From an uncultured Oscillospiraceae bacterium (lineage in GTDB: Bacteria > Bacillota_A > Clostridia > Oscillospirales > Oscillospiraceae): 15,169 bases of DNA. Under the pieces are notes generated by a model. It did not search any database. It was not told the origin of the DNA and saw only the letters and a list, made by a program, of their open reading frames with translations. Below are positions 12,851 through 15,169 of the stretch, in pieces. Numbering within the stretch: the first letter of the stretch is position 1; the number at the start of each line of letters is the position of its first letter. Made by a program: the position numbers and the translations under genes. The DNA lies in the NCBI GenBank assembly GCA_947631215.1, contig CANRKN010000044.1:1-15169 (forward strand), given 5' to 3'.

Positions 12851-13149
12851 GCGCATACACCTACATATTCGTGATGGCGGGGGTGTCTTACCTCATCCGG
12901 GCCCTGCCCATGACATTGCTCCGCAAGCCCATCAAAAACCGGTTCATCCAGTCGTTTTTGTACTACGTGCCCTATGTGACATTGGCGGTGATGACCTTCC
13001 CGGCCATCCTGGACGCCACCCAGAGCCAGTGGTCCGGCGCCGCCGCGCTCATCGTGGGGCTGGTGGTGGCCTGGCTCGGCGCGGACCTTTTCAAGACCGC
13101 CGTCACCTGCTGCGCAGTGGTATTCCTGCTGGAACTGTTTATCTGCTGA
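12847..13149 (+). CDS. azlD: AzlD-family branched-chain amino acid exporter, small subunit
   Basis: A 100-residue hydrophobic protein with about four predicted membrane segments. Visible AzlD features are the N-terminal YLIRALPMTLLRKPI and the FLYYVPYVTLAVMTFPAIL helix. It pairs with AzlC to form the exporter in the cytoplasmic membrane. Its start ATG (12847) overlaps the azlC stop as ATGA, so translation is coupled, and the pairing of subunits is the normal arrangement. It ends the helicase-azlC-azlD operon. The stop codon is followed directly by an A-run and a large two-tier hairpin. Confidence 0.92.
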   Translation: MSAYTYIFVMAGVSYLIRALPMTLLRKPIKNRFIQSFLYYVPYVTLAVMTFPAILDATQSQWSGAAALIVGLVVAWLGADLFKTAVTCCAVVFLLELFIC

Positions 13150-13154
13150 AAAAA

Positions 13155-13198
13155 ACCGCCGGGAAAGCACAAAATCCGTGCTTGATATTCCCGGCGGT
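13155..13198. terminator. Two-tier hairpin after azlD
   Basis: An outer 10-bp stem, ACCGCCGGGA/TCCCGGCGGT (13155-13164, 13189-13198), encloses a 6-bp stem, AAGCAC/GTGCTT (13165-13170, 13178-13183). It is preceded by a run of As and not followed by Ts on the plus strand, so as an intrinsic terminator it reads better leftward. It may still stall or process azlD mRNA. The tRNA promoter overlaps its right arm. Confidence 0.55.
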
Positions 13199-13210
13199 AT
13201 GCGTTATAAT
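13182..13210 (+). promoter_or_regulatory. Strong sigma-A promoter of tRNA-Arg
   Basis: TTGATA (13182-13187), exactly 17 bp, and perfect TATAAT (13205-13210), with initiation expected near 13217, about 19 nt before the tRNA. The -35 box and most of the spacer lie inside the azlD-distal hairpin. Confidence 0.8.
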
Positions 13211-13235
13211 AGTCAAGCTGTTCAAAGCATGGTAT

Positions 13236-13312
<77 letters not shown>

Positions 13313-13317
13313 TAACT

Positions 13318-13356
13318 GATAACGCAGTTTGATACAAGGGTATCGACTGCGTTATC
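13318..13356 (+). terminator. Hairpin terminator after tRNA-Arg
   Basis: An 11-bp perfect outer stem (13318-13328 with 13346-13356) encloses an inner GATAC/GTATC stem (13331-13335, 13340-13344). It lies five bases after the tRNA CCA and is followed by GTTATATTG. The T-run is weak, but position and stability fit a tRNA terminator or processing stem. Confidence 0.6.
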
Positions 13357-13672
13357 GTTATATTGTGCCGACACGCCAAGGCTTTCCGCCCTGGCGCGTT
13401 GCATTTTATGTGTTGTGATGCCTGTATGGCCCGGTTTTGAGAGGGGCTCTCGGGGTGAAAGCGATGGCTCTGGGCAGAGGCTACCGTTAAATTACCGCGA
13501 TTCGTTAAATTACCGGGGATTCGTTAAACGACTGATTAAGGATAATACAAGAGCGTAGTAATTAGCTGCTGCGTTCTCGTTTTATCCTGCTGCATTTTAA
13601 TGCGATCTTTATGCCGGCCGGGCAAATGCTAACGCACATTTCACAAGACTTGTGGCACAATGATACCACCAG
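13357..13672 (+). other. AT-richer gap before ktrB, without a recognisable gene
   Basis: No coding frame with a ribosome site is seen. It contains an imperfect hairpin CGCCAAGG/CCCTGGCG (about 13374-13396), the direct repeats described separately, and small stems such as GCATTTTAATGC (about 13593-13604). A GATAAT at 13541-13546 could be a -10 box for ktrB, but no good -35 accompanies it. Base composition is less GC-rich than the flanking genes. Confidence 0.4.
13485..13528 (+). repeat. Three tandem CGTTAAA-type direct repeats upstream of ktrB
   Basis: CGTTAAATTACCG occurs perfectly at 13485-13497 and 13503-13515. A truncated third copy, CGTTAAA, is at 13522-13528. Copies two and three also share the preceding GATT. 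Spacing is 18 and 19 bp, close to two helical turns. This arrangement fits a tandem binding site for a regulator on one DNA face. Confidence 0.65.
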
Positions 13673-13685
13673 GGAGGTGAGGGCC

Positions 13686-15011
13686 GTGCGCCGGATGGAG
13701 AGAAACCTGTCCACATCGCAGATCATCATCGTGGGCTTCGGGGCCCTGATCCTTCTGGGCGCTTTTCTGCTCATGCTCCCCATTTCCACTCTGGATGGGC
13801 GAGGCGCAAACTTTTCCGACGCGCTGTTCACTGCCACCTCCGCCGTGTGCGTCACGGGCTTGGTGGTACGGGACACCGCCACCTATTGGAGCGGCTTCGG
13901 CCAGGGGGTACTGCTGCTGCTCATCCAGATCGGCGGTATGGGGGTGGTGACGGCGGCGATGGCCATGATTGCCCTGACCGGCAGGCGCGTGAGCCTGAAG
14001 CAGCGCACAGCCATCCAGGAGTCGCTCTCCGCCCATTCTATCAGCGGCATCGTCCGGCTGGCGGGGACCATCATCTGCGCCACAGTCGTCATTGAACTGA
14101 CTGGCGCGGCGATCATAGCTCCGGTGTTTTGCCGACGCTATGGGCTGAAAGAAGGGATATGGTACGGGCTTTTCCACGCCGTGTCCGCCTTTTGCAATGC
14201 GGGTTTCGACCTGATGGGCCGGGAGGAGGCTTTTTCCTCGCTGACTTCCTTTGCGGCCCAGCCGGTCATCAATCTCACCGTCATGGCGCTCATCATAGTA
14301 GGCGGCATCGGCTTTCTCACTTGGGAGGATGTGCGGACACACGGCGTGCATTTGCGCCGCTTTAGTATGCAGAGCAAGGTCATACTGTCCGTTACAGGGC
14401 TTCTTATCGCACTCCCTGCGGTGTACTTCTTCTTCGGCGAGTTTGCTGCTTACCCCATGAGCCAGCGGGTATGGTCAAGTCTGTTCCAGGCGGTGACGCC
14501 CCGGACGGCGGGCTTCAACACTGTGGATCAGGCAGCCTTGAGCGATACAGGCCAGGCCCTCACCGTCGCGCTGATGCTCATCGGCGGGTCACCCGGCTCC
14601 ACCGCAGGCGGTATGAAAACCACGACTCTGGCGGCACTTGCCGCCACCGCATGGGCGGTGTTCCGCCGCCGGGAGCATACGAGCCTTTTCGGCCGGCGGC
14701 TGGAGGAGGGCGCGGTGCGCACTGCCGCCACGGTGCTGGTGATGTATCTGACCCTGTTTCTCTTGGGCGGGGCGGTCATCAGCCGGGCGGAGGCGCTGCC
14801 GCTGGGGACGTGCCTTTTCGAGACAGCCTCGGCTATCGGCACGGTGGGCCTGTCTCTGGGCATCACGCCCACGCTGGGACCGCTCAGTCGGGGCATCCTT
14901 ATATTTCTCATGTTCTTTGGCCGAGCGGGCGGCCTGACGCTGATCTTCGCCGCCCTGGCCGGCAGGAAGCGGGAGGCGCTCCTCCCGATGGAAAAGCTGA
15001 CGATAGGATAG
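13686..15011 (+). CDS. ktrB: KtrB/TrkH-family potassium channel subunit
   Basis: A 441-residue membrane K+ translocating subunit of the Trk/Ktr/HKT superfamily. All four pore loops of the pseudo-tetramer are seen: AVCVTGLVV (53-61), FHAVSAFCNAGFD (163-175), TPRTAGFNT (271-279) and ASAIGTVGLS (381-390), each with its filter Gly. The conserved GGSPGSTAGGMKTTT lies at 300-314. Start GTG 13686 is chosen because GGAGGTGA (13673-13680) ends five bases before it. The ATG at 13695 is too far from that site, and the in-frame ATG at 13611 has no ribosome site and adds a non-hydrophobic stretch not typical of the family. The partner RCK gene begins 11 bp downstream, so this is a K+ uptake system with nucleotide-gated regulation. 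KtrB is favoured over TrkH by length and host type. Confidence 0.9.
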   Translation: MRRMERNLSTSQIIIVGFGALILLGAFLLMLPISTLDGRGANFSDALFTATSAVCVTGLVVRDTATYWSGFGQGVLLLLIQIGGMGVVTAAMAMIALTGRRVSLKQRTAIQESLSAHSISGIVRLAGTIICATVVIELTGAAIIAPVFCRRYGLKEGIWYGLFHAVSAFCNAGFDLMGREEAFSSLTSFAAQPVINLTVMALIIVGGIGFLTWEDVRTHGVHLRRFSMQSKVILSVTGLLIALPAVYFFFGEFAAYPMSQRVWSSLFQAVTPRTAGFNTVDQAALSDTGQALTVALMLIGGSPGSTAGGMKTTTLAALAATAWAVFRRREHTSLFGRRLEEGAVRTAATVLVMYLTLFLLGGAVISRAEALPLGTCLFETASAIGTVGLSLGITPTLGPLSRGILIFLMFFGRAGGLTLIFAALAGRKREALLPMEKLTIG

Positions 15012-15022
15012 GAGGTTTCGCT

Positions 15023-15169
15023 ATGAGGTCGGTATTGTTGATAGGACTGGGCCGGTTCGGCTCTCACATCGCGGAAAAGCTCTGCGAGATGCACTGCCAG
15101 GTGCTGGCGGTGGACAACAGCGAGGAGCGGGTCAGCGCGGTGCTGCCCATGGTGACGGCGGCCCAGATC
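15023..15169 (+). CDS. ktrA: KtrA/TrkA-type RCK potassium-uptake regulatory subunit, N-terminal fragment (3' end outside window)
   Basis: The first 49 codons of the cytoplasmic regulatory ring subunit that binds nucleotides and gates KtrB. The Rossmann-fold start is clear: VLLIGLGRFGSHIAEKL with the GxGxxG loop at residues 8-13, and the acidic residue D34 at the end of beta-2 (VLAVDNSEERV) for ribose binding. Start ATG 15023 follows GGAGG (15011-15015) by seven bases; the site overlaps the ktrB stop region, so the genes are co-transcribed and probably coupled. Whether it has one RCK domain (KtrA) or two (TrkA) cannot be told from this fragment. Confidence 0.9.
   Translation, partial: MRSVLLIGLGRFGSHIAEKLCEMHCQVLAVDNSEERVSAVLPMVTAAQI

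Noticed and set aside
13430..13500. A c-di-AMP (ydaO-type) riboswitch ahead of ktrB, suggested by GGGGTGAA at 13452-13459
   Set aside because: Only that short piece resembles the motif; the other conserved blocks and the closing stems are not seen. A covariance-model search would settle it.
13611..13685. ATG 13611 as the ktrB start
   Set aside because: It has no Shine-Dalgarno, whereas GGAGGTGA sits five bases before GTG 13686, within this extension.

Overview
The window is a GC-rich stretch of a Gram-positive, clostridial-type genome. The best fit is a gut Oscillospiraceae-like bacterium (inference). Support comes from consensus sigma-A promoters, strong GGAGG-type ribosome binding sites, Sec-secreted multidomain surface proteins with Pro/Thr or Pro/Glu linkers, TadA, Pta and Ktr genes of Firmicutes type, and an imperfect-palindrome intergenic repeat that I recall from that family. 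Most of the content is ordinary chromosomal housekeeping. No phage, transposase, CRISPR array or defence operon is visible.

Layout. (1) Positions 1-270 hold the 3' end of pta, followed by three hairpins. (2) Converging on it from the minus strand is a secreted CAP + leucine-rich-repeat surface protein (465-2594) with a consensus promoter covered by palindromes. (3) Positions 2595-3000 are a 400-bp intergenic region with a partial repeat element. (4) tadA (3001-3447) converges on aqpZ across a shared terminator. aqpZ lies 39 bp behind a divergent galactokinase-like GHMP kinase (4221-5378), probably in one operon. (5) A compact divergent promoter region (5502-5558) serves the kinase to the left and pncB (nicotinate phosphoribosyltransferase) to the right. 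(6) A second large secreted protein (7252-9570) carries InlB-type repeats, an Ig-like domain, Cys-pair repeats, a TPEPTA linker and the same C-terminal module as the first surface protein. (7) An approximately 125-bp palindromic repeat element and a strong terminator follow. (8) Next is a rightward operon of a SUV3-type RNA helicase with a C-terminal zinc ribbon, azlC and azlD (9847-13149). (9) tRNA-Arg(CCG) comes next; its promoter is embedded in the azlD-distal hairpin. (10) After a 370-bp AT-richer gap with direct repeats come a KtrB/TrkH potassium channel subunit and the start of its RCK partner.

How the genes fit together. The clearest links are ktrB-ktrA (K+ uptake), azlC-azlD (branched-chain amino acid export) and the two secreted proteins, which share a signal-peptide style and a roughly 130-residue C-terminal wall-binding-like module. 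The most unusual points are: the helicase appears to lack any canonical start codon, and an ATA at 9847 sits where the Met should be; the GHMP kinase has lost canonical galactose-binding residues; and the two surface proteins share a C-terminal module although they are about 4.7 kb apart on opposite strands.
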